From NCBI GenBank assembly GCA_947494205.1, contig CANLUH010000002.1, forward strand, positions 248,001 through 312,000: a DNA stretch of 64,000 nt. The letters are read 5' to 3'. Below the pieces are notes generated by a model. It had not been told where the DNA came from. It worked only from the letters and a program-made list of their open reading frames with translations, and ran no database searches. A program made the translations under genes and the position numbers. This document shows, piece by piece, positions 54,742-63,213 of this stretch (position 1 is its first letter; each line of letters starts with the position of its first letter). The DNA is from an uncultured Flavobacteriaceae bacterium. GTDB taxonomy: Bacteria; Bacteroidota; Bacteroidia; Flavobacteriales; Flavobacteriaceae.

Positions 54742-57516
54742 TTATTTTTGTCTAGAAGTGACTATTTTTTTTGTTATAAAAAAGAGTATTAATATGGCTA
54801 ATACTATAATTATTGTGTTTAATAAGAAAGAGTTAGATGTATTTAATTCTATTGCATCTGGATTTCCTGTTAACATTAAAGAAGACCAAAAATATGGGGA
54901 CAATTCGCCAACTTGATGCGAATTTAAATACGCTAACTTAGCATTGTGTAATGCTTTAGATTTTGTCTGCCCTTCTTTTAAATTTTTATAAAATGCAATT
55001 AGTATTTTATTATTAGATTGCTCGTTTACATTCCATTGCGAAGCAATAACACTTTCTGCTCCACTATAAAAGAAGCCTCGAGATAAACTCATAACACCTT
55101 CTCCTTGCTCTATAACACCGGTGGCACTTTTACAAGCATCTAGTACAACTAAGTGAGCTTGGTTATTTATACCATATAATTCTTTAAGTGATAATTTATC
55201 ATCAGCAAAAGCAATCCATGGGTTATTATTGTTATCTAATCCAGCATGTGTATTAACATGTATTACACCATAATCTTTTATCCCAGATAAAAAGGCCGTT
55301 TTAGTAGCTTGGGTATTGGTAAGTAGTTTACTTTTTACTAAGCTAGAAATGGCATCCATTTCTTTTTTACTACCCAATAAACTAGGCAGACTATCTGCAG
55401 TAAAAGTAATAGGAGCGAAGCCTATTAGTTCTTTTTTAGCTTTACGTTGTTTTTGCGCTATTTGTTTAAATACAGACGTAGATTGATAATAGGATACTTC
55501 TGTGTGTTGTATTAAAAAATTTGGTAATATGTCATTATCATTTTGTGAAGTTATTAAAGCTTCAAAGGGTAAAGTTCTTAATTTATAATCTGGTATTACA
55601 GTTAGTTTTTTATTAGAAATGCGTTGTAAAGCATTTTCAAAAGGGAATAATCTAGTAAATACAGAGTAAGCGGTTGTTTTATAGTTTTCATATTTTTTCT
55701 TGTCTATAATAGGTGTACTTACTAGTACTTTTAAAGATTCCAATTGTTGTAATAACTCAGGAATATCTTGTATTTTAAATAGTTGAGTGCCTTCACTATC
55801 ACAATAAATACCATAACCATCGGTATCATTTAAAATGTATTCTACATAACTATTATTTTTAGAAACATGTTTGGTTTCTGCATCCTTTAGACTTAAAATT
55901 ACAGGTTCTTTTTTAGTATTAAAGTAGGAAGGGTATTGTGTTTTTAATGTATCTAAAAATTGAGTATAATCTTCTTCTTGCTGTAAATATAAGCTGGTTA
56001 ATATTTTGTTGTTAGGAGTATGCTGTAATTTGTCTTCTGTGTCTAAAATGGCATAGCGTAAATTAAACTCTCGCTGTAGCGTAGAGTCTGGTATTTGTAA
56101 TTGTGCTGTTTGTTGTGCTACATTTAAATTTTCTAAGAGTAATAAGGATTTATTTTTCTCCATAAAATAGAAAGCAGTCTCAGGTTCGTTTAGTAAATGA
56201 CTCACCTTTACAGCTAACATGTATAAATCGACCCCTTTATTAATCCAAAATAATTTAGATTGATCACTAGAACTATCGTAACGCATTAAAGAGACTAATT
56301 GGTCAATTTTATACAAGGTTGCTTTTGCACGTTTTAAATAAGTAATATTTTGTTCTTCTTCATAGCTTTTTACAAGGTCATTAGCTAATGCTGTTAAGTA
56401 TATTAATGCGTAGGATTTATTAGGAGTAGATTTTAATGCTTCTAGTGTAGGTAAAGTAAAAGGACGACTTATAGTTGTACCCAAAAGTGTTTGTATTGCT
56501 TTTTCGTAATAAGGAAGTTTTTCTATAGTATTTGTGGTGTTTAAATAGGCGCCTTGATTTGCATATATACCAGATTCTGTTAAGCTGCTTTTAACTATTT
56601 TTAAAGCCTTTGTATAATAATTTTCTGCTTTTTTATGTTGTCCTTGTAAAGAATATAATTCTCCTAAGTTTAGGTATAAAGTTGAAGATTTTTCATAATC
56701 TTTTGCTTTTTCGGAATGTGATAATATTTTTTTATAAATTATGGAAGCTTCTTCATATTCTCCCAAGTTTTTATAGATTTTTGCTAAGTTATTTTCTACT
56801 TCAATTGAATGAGTTAATTTTTTATACTGATTTAAAAGAGTATGAATTTCTTGTTTGTGATAATTAATCTTATCTAAATCGTTTAAATTATTATTTTTTA
56901 TACTATAAATGTATATAGCTGCAATATGAGCTTTATATAAAGTATTAGGGTCTTTATATATATTATAAGATTGTATTACTTTGTTTAGATATTGTAATGA
57001 AGTATAGTAATCTCCATATAATTCATGTATGTATGCTAAATTGACGTAAGCCTTATATACAAATTTATCAGAAGCATTAGAGCTTATAATGGATTCTAAA
57101 ATTTCTTTCTTTTTGTTTATATTATTAAGTCGTGAATAGCAATTAGAAGTATTATATAAACTATTGTTTATCTTTTTTAAATTTTTAGGTATTACATGTT
57201 CTCTTATTTGTATTGCTTTTTTGTATTGTGCTATGGCATTAATATTATAAATACCTTGTTTAGTAGATCGAGCTAATTTCTCGAAGAGTAAACCTTCACG
57301 ATGGTACATATTTGCAATATCCTCAGAAGGACTTAAAGTATCTTGTGTCATCAATAAAGAGTCAAGTACTTTAAGTCCTTTTTTAGGATTACTTTTTACA
57401 TATGTTTTATATATAGAATCTGTACGTTGTATTAAAATACTAGTGTTTTGAGCTTGCGATAATGTAGTAAATAATACAAAGCTTAAAAAAACATATTTTA
57501 ATAAGGACATAGACAA
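54742..57516 (-). CDS. TPR-CHAT protease, membrane-anchored (island B)
   Basis: 924 residues with the same build as the island A protein: signal peptide (VFLSFVLFTTLSQAQ), TPR-like helices to residue ~430, CHAT domain, C-terminal membrane segment (LNTIIIVLAILILFFIT) and basic tail KKIVTSRQK. Catalytic His is in VIHVNTHAGLDN and Cys in VVLDACKSATG; the motif QGEGVMSLSRGFFYSGAESV is conserved. It follows the S8 gene after 28 bases. Both positions of the caspase-like dyad are intact, so activity is expected; the substrate is unknown. Confidence 0.9.
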   Translation of the reverse strand: MSMSLLKYVFLSFVLFTTLSQAQNTSILIQRTDSIYKTYVKSNPKKGLKVLDSLLMTQDTLSPSEDIANMYHREGLLFEKLARSTKQGIYNINAIAQYKKAIQIREHVIPKNLKKINNSLYNTSNCYSRLNNINKKKEILESIISSNASDKFVYKAYVNLAYIHELYGDYYTSLQYLNKVIQSYNIYKDPNTLYKAHIAAIYIYSIKNNNLNDLDKINYHKQEIHTLLNQYKKLTHSIEVENNLAKIYKNLGEYEEASIIYKKILSHSEKAKDYEKSSTLYLNLGELYSLQGQHKKAENYYTKALKIVKSSLTESGIYANQGAYLNTTNTIEKLPYYEKAIQTLLGTTISRPFTLPTLEALKSTPNKSYALIYLTALANDLVKSYEEEQNITYLKRAKATLYKIDQLVSLMRYDSSSDQSKLFWINKGVDLYMLAVKVSHLLNEPETAFYFMEKNKSLLLLENLNVAQQTAQLQIPDSTLQREFNLRYAILDTEDKLQHTPNNKILTSLYLQQEEDYTQFLDTLKTQYPSYFNTKKEPVILSLKDAETKHVSKNNSYVEYILNDTDGYGIYCDSEGTQLFKIQDIPELLQQLESLKVLVSTPIIDKKKYENYKTTAYSVFTRLFPFENALQRISNKKLTVIPDYKLRTLPFEALITSQNDNDILPNFLIQHTEVSYYQSTSVFKQIAQKQRKAKKELIGFAPITFTADSLPSLLGSKKEMDAISSLVKSKLLTNTQATKTAFLSGIKDYGVIHVNTHAGLDNNNNPWIAFADDKLSLKELYGINNQAHLVVLDACKSATGVIEQGEGVMSLSRGFFYSGAESVIASQWNVNEQSNNKILIAFYKNLKEGQTKSKALHNAKLAYLNSHQVGELSPYFWSSLMLTGNPDAIELNTSNSFLLNTIIIVLAILILFFITKKIVTSRQK

Positions 57517-57544
57517 AAGGTTTTACTCAAATATATATAATAAT

Positions 57545-58945
57545 TTATTCAATAACCTTATTATATTTTATTTGCTTATTAGGGTCTAGAATAGATAAAT
57601 AAGTACCGTGATATGTATTAAGTTTATTAATAATTTGATATGGACTAGGGTCTCCACTACTTTCACCAGTTATTAGCGTTGCAAAAGCACTTACTTTAGG
57701 AGCCGCAAAAGATGTTCCATTTATTAAATGTGTTGTACCTGCTACATCTTGAAAAGGAACATTTACTCCTTTAGCTACAAAATCGACATTGTAAATACCA
57801 TAATTAGAAAAATCAGCAATCTGGGTAAGGTTAGGATTGTTTTTAGGATATTTAGCGGCACCTATAGCTAATAGATTTATTTCATTTATAGATGAAGGTC
57901 TGTGTGTTTCTCCTTGTCCAGGATCGTTATTGTTATTACTATTACCAGCTGAAGAAATAAATAAAGTATTATCAAATTTTCTAAATAAATTAATAAGAAT
58001 TTGGTTATTGGTAAATGCAGCAGTAGTAGCACTACTAGAAGTAGAAGTATTTGGTAAATAATAACCTAAACTTTTATTTACAATTTTCGCTCCCATATTA
58101 CCAGCAGCATTAACAGCACAAATAATGTTGAATAAAGTAGCTACGCCCACATCATCAGATACTTTTAAAGGAATAATTTGGAAGTCTGTATTATTTGCTT
58201 GCGCTTCTGCGACATAAGTACCAGTAACCATGCTACCATGTTGACGAATATTATCATCGAAAGGATCATTATCACTATTTACAAAATCCCAACCAGAAAC
58301 TACACCAGCAAACTCTGGTTTACCTGCAACATCTGGGCTCGCACTTGCATTAAACAAAAAAGGTTGTCCACTAAAAACAGGAAAATTTGTATTAAGTCCT
58401 GTATCTATAATCGCCACAGTAGTACCAGTGTTAGCTGTCACAACTTTGCTCGAATAATCAGTGTATGCAGGAGTACCGAAAGCGGGACTACCATCATTTT
58501 CTAATTGAAACCTAAGATTATAGCTTACAGCTGCTACTTCTTCGGAATCACTATCATCATCACTAGACATACTTATAGCAACAATTTCAATATCAACTTC
58601 CGGTTGTAAGGTCCATAATTCTACAATGGCATCTGGATCACATAAGTCACATATTTTATATTCTCCTATCATGTTTGGTGGTGGCGGACTTTGTAAACCT
58701 GGTTTGTATATACCATGAGATGCTCTAAATGCATCTAAAACAGCAGGGCTTAAATTTTCATTATACTGTACTATAAGTTGATTAGGTACATAAATGGCTT
58801 TATTTATATTATTAGGTTTATTATTTTTTTCTAGAATAATAGGGTCATCTATATTAGTAGTAGCTTCTAAAGTATCGTCTTTACTACAAGAAAAGGTAAC
58901 TAAAAAAAGGAAAAAGAATGCAGGGATTTGTTTTAATAATTTCAT
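57545..58945 (-). CDS. Subtilisin-like (S8) serine protease, lipoprotein (island B)
   Basis: 466 residues. Lipoprotein signal FFLFLVTFSC. An I9-like prodomain (YVPNQLIVQYNENLSPAVLD) is followed by a Cys pair (CDLCDPDAIVELWTL) that recalls the CSC motif in the island A paralogue. Catalytic Asp is in VAIIDTGLNTNFP, His in IRQHGSMVTGTYV, Ser in NGTSFAAPKVSA, and the oxyanion Asn in ISSAGNSN. It is co-transcribed with the TPR-CHAT gene from an ECF-type promoter (59010-59041). Expected to act outside the inner membrane. Confidence 0.92.
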   Translation of the reverse strand: MKLLKQIPAFFFLFLVTFSCSKDDTLEATTNIDDPIILEKNNKPNNINKAIYVPNQLIVQYNENLSPAVLDAFRASHGIYKPGLQSPPPPNMIGEYKICDLCDPDAIVELWTLQPEVDIEIVAISMSSDDDSDSEEVAAVSYNLRFQLENDGSPAFGTPAYTDYSSKVVTANTGTTVAIIDTGLNTNFPVFSGQPFLFNASASPDVAGKPEFAGVVSGWDFVNSDNDPFDDNIRQHGSMVTGTYVAEAQANNTDFQIIPLKVSDDVGVATLFNIICAVNAAGNMGAKIVNKSLGYYLPNTSTSSSATTAAFTNNQILINLFRKFDNTLFISSAGNSNNNNDPGQGETHRPSSINEINLLAIGAAKYPKNNPNLTQIADFSNYGIYNVDFVAKGVNVPFQDVAGTTHLINGTSFAAPKVSAFATLITGESSGDPSPYQIINKLNTYHGTYLSILDPNKQIKYNKVIE

Positions 58946-59009
58946 AGTGTGTATTTTAAGTTAAATAAAAAGAGTGTGAAATAATTCATGTTTTTCACAC
59001 GGTTTATGT

Positions 59010-59041
59010 TAACGAGTGTCAAATTAAAAGAAACATTACCC
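59010..59041 (-). promoter_or_regulatory. ECF-type promoter candidate for S8/CHAT operon B
   Basis: Minus-strand GGGTAAT (59041-59035) and ACTCGTTA ending at 59010, 65 bases before the start codon. The AT-rich block next to it (TTTTTTAAATTATTTT at 59044-59059) is repeated at 59185-59200 and, as a 14-mer, at 54637-54650. Confidence 0.6.
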
Positions 59042-59169
59042 AATTTTTTAAATTATTTTAAATTATTTTTTTGAAGATCTTTTTAAAGTATTATTATTTA
59101 GTTGAAATGTTGTAAGTATAAATTCACTCGAAACCTCAATAGGAAATTTTATGTGTAAAAGGAACATTA

Positions 59170-59202
59170 TTGGTGTTTTTTCATTTTTTTAAATTATTTT
59201 TG
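59170..59202 (+). promoter_or_regulatory. Housekeeping promoter for sigma operon B
   Basis: TTG at 59170-59172, 22-base spacer, TATTTTTG at 59195-59202 (TAnnTTTG). Gives a short leader before the ATG at 59225. Confidence 0.55.
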
Positions 59203-59224
59203 AGTTTACCCTTAAAATTAATCT

Positions 59225-59779
59225 ATGCAAGACAGTGAAATATATCTTGAAGCCCTTATAACAGGAAATAACAAGATAATTTTAGAAATCTATAATAAAT
59301 ACTTTCCCAAAACAAACGCATTTATATTAAGGAATAATGGAAGGGAAGATGATGCAAAAGATGTCTTTCATGATGCGTTAATGTATTTAATTTCAAAACA
59401 TAAGGAAACACCATTACAATTAGATTCTTTTGAAGGGTATTTATTTACTATATGCAAGAATATTTGGAGAAGTAGAATAAAAAATAAAAAAGAATGGGTA
59501 ATGAAAGACGGTGTTTTGCCACTAGAAGACAAAGAAGAGCATTTAGCAACCTTTACTTTAGCACAGGAACATTTAGAGTTTTATCAAGAAAAGTTTCAGT
59601 TATTGTCTAGTAACTGTAAAGAAATATTAAGTAACTACTTTAATGGTATGAGTTACGAAGATATTATGGAAGATTTATCGTATAATTCTATTAATGTTGT
59701 TAGACAACGTGTTTTTAAGTGTAGAGCAAAGATTGTACAATTAATTAAGGCAGACGCCCGTTATAAAACACTAGTATAA
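59225..59779 (+). CDS. ECF-like RNA polymerase sigma factor (island B)
   Basis: 184 residues. Region 2: REDDAKDVFHDALMYLIS and FEGYLFTICKNIWRSRIK. Region 4: NCKEILSNYFNGMSYEDIME and VVRQRVFKCRAKIVQL. It aligns along its whole length with the island A sigma factor (shared NCKE and RQRVFKCR). The stop codon abuts the ATG of the TPR anti-sigma-like gene. It diverges from the S8/CHAT operon, whose promoter it is the best candidate to recognise. Confidence 0.9.
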   Translation: MQDSEIYLEALITGNNKIILEIYNKYFPKTNAFILRNNGREDDAKDVFHDALMYLISKHKETPLQLDSFEGYLFTICKNIWRSRIKNKKEWVMKDGVLPLEDKEEHLATFTLAQEHLEFYQEKFQLLSSNCKEILSNYFNGMSYEDIMEDLSYNSINVVRQRVFKCRAKIVQLIKADARYKTLV

Positions 59780-60595
59780 ATGAACGCCAACCAAGACGAC
59801 AATATACAAGAAACAATAGACGCGTATTTAAATAATACACTATCTAAAACAGAAAGAACCGCTTTTGAAAAGGAAATAGAAACAAATCCGAAATTAAAAG
59901 AGGAATTACATATTTATAAAGCCTTACAAGAGTCTTTTAATGAGAATGATTGGCATACATTAGATAGTAGCACATACAAAGAAGATGTATTAAAACTTAA
60001 AAAAGAATTTAAAAGTAAAGACAATCAAGATATTTCTAATACCATTAGAACAGTAGAACAACAGTACTTTACAGATTCTAAAACACAGCAAAAGAGACCT
60101 AAACGTTTTTATAAGCTTGCAATAGCGGCATCTATAGTGTTATGTATTAGTATTGGCTTACCATTTTTGTTTAATAATAGTTTAGAAGACCATTATAACA
60201 CGTATCAAGATTGGGATACTATGCCTTCTTTAACAGAGAAAGGCACTGAAACTATCGCTTCAAAAATTGAAGCCTTATTTAATACCAAAGATTATAACGG
60301 TATTATTAAGTATTATGAGCAAGAAGTAACAAAAGAAACTTTACATCCTTATAGTTTACTTAAAATAGGAAGTGCTTATTTTCACAATGGTAATTATAAT
60401 AAATCTTTAGAGGTTTTTGATGCATTTATAGATTTAAATACCATAGACAGTTCTAGAGGACACTGGTATAAATTATTAGTGTATTTAAAACAAGAAAATA
60501 CTGCTAAAGTAAAAGAAACGCTAGACGTTATTTTATCAAATAAAGTAAATTATAACTACAAAGAAGCCACAGAGATTAGTAAGTCTATAGAATAA
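59780..60595 (+). CDS. Transmembrane TPR protein in anti-sigma position (island B)
   Basis: 271 residues. N-terminal cytoplasmic part (IDAYLNNTLSKTERTAFEKE), a membrane segment near residue 110-130 (LAIAASIVLCISIGLPFLF) and a periplasmic TPR-like domain (LKIGSAYFHNGNYNKSLEVF). The YQDWDTMPSLT motif after the membrane segment matches [11 protein letters not shown] of the island A protein. Directly follows the sigma gene with no gap. Inferred to hold the sigma factor at the membrane and to be controlled through its periplasmic TPR part. Confidence 0.8.
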   Translation: MNANQDDNIQETIDAYLNNTLSKTERTAFEKEIETNPKLKEELHIYKALQESFNENDWHTLDSSTYKEDVLKLKKEFKSKDNQDISNTIRTVEQQYFTDSKTQQKRPKRFYKLAIAASIVLCISIGLPFLFNNSLEDHYNTYQDWDTMPSLTEKGTETIASKIEALFNTKDYNGIIKYYEQEVTKETLHPYSLLKIGSAYFHNGNYNKSLEVFDAFIDLNTIDSSRGHWYKLLVYLKQENTAKVKETLDVILSNKVNYNYKEATEISKSIE

Positions 60596-60671
60596 CATTT
60601 ATATATTAAATACTAAAATCTATATTAGTTACGTTTATTAAATATCATATTAATTTAAAATAATATAACTT

Positions 60672-60794
60672 ATGGAAACTAAAGAAACAAGATTAAACAA
60701 TTTAAAACAGTACGAAGCAAAAAACATAGATAAAATTTTAGGAGGTATAGTTGCTATAGGAATTTCTAATGAAGACAATAGCGACTCCGAATAG
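60672..60794 (+). CDS. Double-glycine leader peptide, RiPP/bacteriocin-type precursor candidate
   Basis: 40 residues. The leader (RLNNLKQYEAKNIDKILGG) has the LxxLxxxEAKxIxxIxGG form of peptides cleaved after Gly-Gly by C39-peptidase exporters. The predicted core is 15 residues, IVAIGISNEDNSDSE, acidic and without Cys. It lies 76 bases after the anti-sigma-like gene and is followed by a terminator, so it is probably the third gene of the sigma B operon. No C39 exporter or modification enzyme is in the window. It is too short for most gene finders. Confidence 0.7.
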   Translation: METKETRLNNLKQYEAKNIDKILGGIVAIGISNEDNSDSE

Positions 60795-60816
60795 TTTTAT
60801 TTTTATAACAAATATT

Positions 60817-60849
60817 AAAAAGCCATTACAATACCGTAATGGCTTTTTT
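60817..60849 (+). terminator. Intrinsic terminator after the leader-peptide gene
   Basis: AAAAAGCCATTAC / GTAATGGCTTTTT with a 7-base loop and a T-tract. Confidence 0.9.
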
Positions 60850-61066
60850 AGTTTTTACCTCTTTATAAAAGGTGTTTTCTCCCTTTTGTATTACCATATT
60901 TTCATTGTTAAATTAACAGCCTTTGTCTTTTAACAAGCTTTCTTTTTCCTCACTAGATATGAGTGTTTTTCCGTAATAACGTAAGTTAATCAACCTAAAT
61001 TAAAAACAGCCAAATAACTACTTCCTAAAGGACTGTTTTCCTGTACTATACCATAGACTTTGAAAC

Positions 61067-61074
61067 TATTTTTG
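61067..61074 (+). promoter_or_regulatory. Flavobacterial -7 element for the 61-64 kb cluster
   Basis: TATTTTTG matches TAnnTTTG, 71 bases before the first gene of the cluster; no convincing -33 TTG. Otherwise the 60850-61145 gap shows nothing distinct. Confidence 0.35.
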
Positions 61075-61145
61075 ACCTGTTGAAAGCTGCTCATTATCAG
61101 TCTTTTAATATGCAATAGAACATTCACTAATAAAATATAAAAGTC

Positions 61146-61427
61146 ATGGTAAGTTATCCAGCAAAAATTAATGATTATTCCATTACAATATCTAATACAA
61201 ATACTAGTATTAGACTTCGAGGAGAAAAAGACCAATTAATTGGAGATATACAATTTTCTGCAAATCAATCTCAAGACGATTCTGCTAAAACCTTTATTAA
61301 TAGAGGCGGATTTATATCTACAACGTATCCATTAACGCTATTACCATCCATTTTAGCATTACTACAACAGGAAGATATGCTGCTAATAGAAGAGAATGGA
61401 GACTTTACTAACATCATAAAACAATAG
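61146..61427 (+). CDS. Small unknown protein, first of cluster
   Basis: 93 residues, no signal peptide or membrane segment. Reads as a compact alpha/beta protein (INDYSITISNTNTSIRLRGE, then a helical end PLTLLPSILALLQQEDMLLI). Not recognised. It stands 5 bases before the peptidoglycan hydrolase gene, so it is in the same unit and may be an accessory or immunity-type protein, which is speculation. Confidence 0.65.
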   Translation: MVSYPAKINDYSITISNTNTSIRLRGEKDQLIGDIQFSANQSQDDSAKTFINRGGFISTTYPLTLLPSILALLQQEDMLLIEENGDFTNIIKQ

Positions 61428-61432
61428 AAATC

Positions 61433-62098
61433 ATGAGTACATTAATAGAAGTAGCCTCTAAAGAGATAGGAACAAAAGAAATACCAGGAAGCGGACACAA
61501 CCAAAGAGTCGTTAATTACGCCAAAGAATCTGGATTTAATTATATAAATGATGATGAAACACCTTGGTGTAGTTTCTTCATGAATTGGGTAGCCAAAAAA
61601 GCAGGAATGGAAAGTTCCGGATTAGGCAATGCAAGATCATGGTTAAATGTAGGTATTACTGTGGTAAATCCAGAACCAGGAGATGTTGTTATTTTTTGGA
61701 GAGAAAGCCCAAATTCGCACAAAGGACATGTTGGTGTTTTTATGGGGTATTCTCAAGATCAAAGTCGCATATACACCTTAGGAGGTAATCAAAATAATCA
61801 AGTAGGGGAGACGGCTTATTCAAAAAGTCAATTACTAGGTTTTAGAAGGCTAAGACCAGCAAAGAAAAGACAATTATCTACGGCCGTTTTAAAACGAGGA
61901 AGTTACGGGCAAGATGTTGTAGAATTACAAAATGCATTAAAGCTTTGCGGGTATAGCGCAGGAACATCCGATGGTGATTTCGGACCCAAAACAGAAGCTG
62001 CACTTAAGTTATTTCAATCTACAAAAAACTTAACAATAGATGGCGTTTTTGGAAGTAACACAAGAGCCGAATTAGTCAAGCAATTATCTAAACTATAA
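61433..62098 (+). CDS. CHAP/NlpC-like peptidoglycan hydrolase with peptidoglycan-binding domain
   Basis: 221 residues. The N-terminal ~145 residues match the TIGR02594/CHAP-type fold: catalytic Cys in DETPWCSFFMNWVAKKAG and His in NSHKGHVGVFMGY. The C-terminal ~70 residues are a PG_binding_1 domain (LKRGSYGQDVVELQNALKLC ... DGDFGPKTEAALKLFQ). There is no signal peptide, as in phage endolysins and effectors of contractile systems, so it must reach the wall by a holin, an injection apparatus or lysis. No phage genes are seen upstream. Confidence 0.85.
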   Translation: MSTLIEVASKEIGTKEIPGSGHNQRVVNYAKESGFNYINDDETPWCSFFMNWVAKKAGMESSGLGNARSWLNVGITVVNPEPGDVVIFWRESPNSHKGHVGVFMGYSQDQSRIYTLGGNQNNQVGETAYSKSQLLGFRRLRPAKKRQLSTAVLKRGSYGQDVVELQNALKLCGYSAGTSDGDFGPKTEAALKLFQSTKNLTIDGVFGSNTRAELVKQLSKL

Positions 62099-62111
62099 AA
62101 ACCAATATATA

Positions 62112-63173
62112 ATGTCTATACAAACCTTTACAATATCAGACGCTGTTTTAAGAAGAGCCTGTGAATTTAATAGCTTTTCTTTAGAAAATAGAGAAGATGA
62201 AATGATCATATTCGCTATTAGAGGCGCACTTCCAGCAGCTCCAAACGTATCATTAATAGATTATTCCGATCACGCAAAATTCGAAACAAGTCATTTGTTA
62301 CATCGTGTGGACGTCAATTACTATTATCCAAGATGTTTAATAGGGCAATGGCTTCCAGCCGAACGTAAAGTGGCTGTATTTTTATCTAGTACAGTGCCAA
62401 ATATTAAAAACGCAAAACGCAATAAAAAACGTAAGCATCAATTTAATTGCATGCAACCAGGATTCTACAACTATAAAAAAGGACAACACCCAAGAAGTAA
62501 TTCTGGATTTCAGCCGCATAGAGCCTTACGATTAAACGGCTCTATTACTTTACGACGTGCAAATTATACTATTAGCAATGGGCAACCCGTAATTAATTAT
62601 AGTGCTTCTGCAGATATGTCTGTTGGTAATCCTGGAGATAATATCCATTGTGCACGAAATAACCCAAAAACAACTAAAGTAACGGCTATTAAAAACGATA
62701 ACTACTCTACAGAGTTTTGTATGTCTGACTATTACAGTAGTTATGGCTGTCAAGTCATAACAGGATGTCCACCAAACTATATTCCTAATGGGCATACTAA
62801 TGGCGATTGGAACGCATGGGATAAATTTATTAAAAATGCATACGATGATAAAGCAAAAGACCAAGATAACTTTAAATACATACTATTAAATAGTTTAGAT
62901 CTCTATGAGATTTCTAGAGCAACAAGCTCTAGCTCATCATTAGTAAGATTAAGACACGGCTCTACAGGACACCTAGTAGAGAAATTACAAACGGGTTTAA
63001 AAAGAATGCGAAGTAGCCGAACAGGAAACCCATATTACTCCGGATCAATAGATGGCGATTTCGGAAAAGGCACGGCCAATGCATTAATACGCTATCAAAA
63101 AGATACTCGCAATGGAAAAGCGTTTGGTTTTGCAGACAAAAATACCTTTAGAAGCTTAGGCATTTCAATCTAA
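62112..63173 (+). CDS. Unknown protein with C-terminal peptidoglycan-binding domain
   Basis: 353 residues without signal peptide. The N-terminal ~260 residues are not recognised but contain paired Cys and the patterns SSYGCQVITGCPPN and GDWNAWDKFIKNAY, loosely recalling wall-active enzymes such as YkuD-like proteins (S-x-G-C); that link is weak. The last ~70 residues are a PG_binding_1-like domain (LRHGSTGHLVEKLQTGLKRM, SGSIDGDFGKGTANALIRYQ), closely similar to the domain of the preceding gene. It starts 13 bases after that gene, so the two are co-expressed and probably act on the same target. Confidence 0.75.
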   Translation: MSIQTFTISDAVLRRACEFNSFSLENREDEMIIFAIRGALPAAPNVSLIDYSDHAKFETSHLLHRVDVNYYYPRCLIGQWLPAERKVAVFLSSTVPNIKNAKRNKKRKHQFNCMQPGFYNYKKGQHPRSNSGFQPHRALRLNGSITLRRANYTISNGQPVINYSASADMSVGNPGDNIHCARNNPKTTKVTAIKNDNYSTEFCMSDYYSSYGCQVITGCPPNYIPNGHTNGDWNAWDKFIKNAYDDKAKDQDNFKYILLNSLDLYEISRATSSSSSLVRLRHGSTGHLVEKLQTGLKRMRSSRTGNPYYSGSIDGDFGKGTANALIRYQKDTRNGKAFGFADKNTFRSLGISI

Positions 63174-63213
63174 TAGAACAGCAATAACAAATCAATAATA
63201 AAACAGAAAAACC

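Noticed and set aside
42111-60794. Type III-E CRISPR-like system
   Set aside because: The TPR-CHAT and sigma genes recall Csx29/CASP-sigma, but there are no repeats, no gRAMP and no other cas gene. The proteins carry export signals, so only the logic is comparable.
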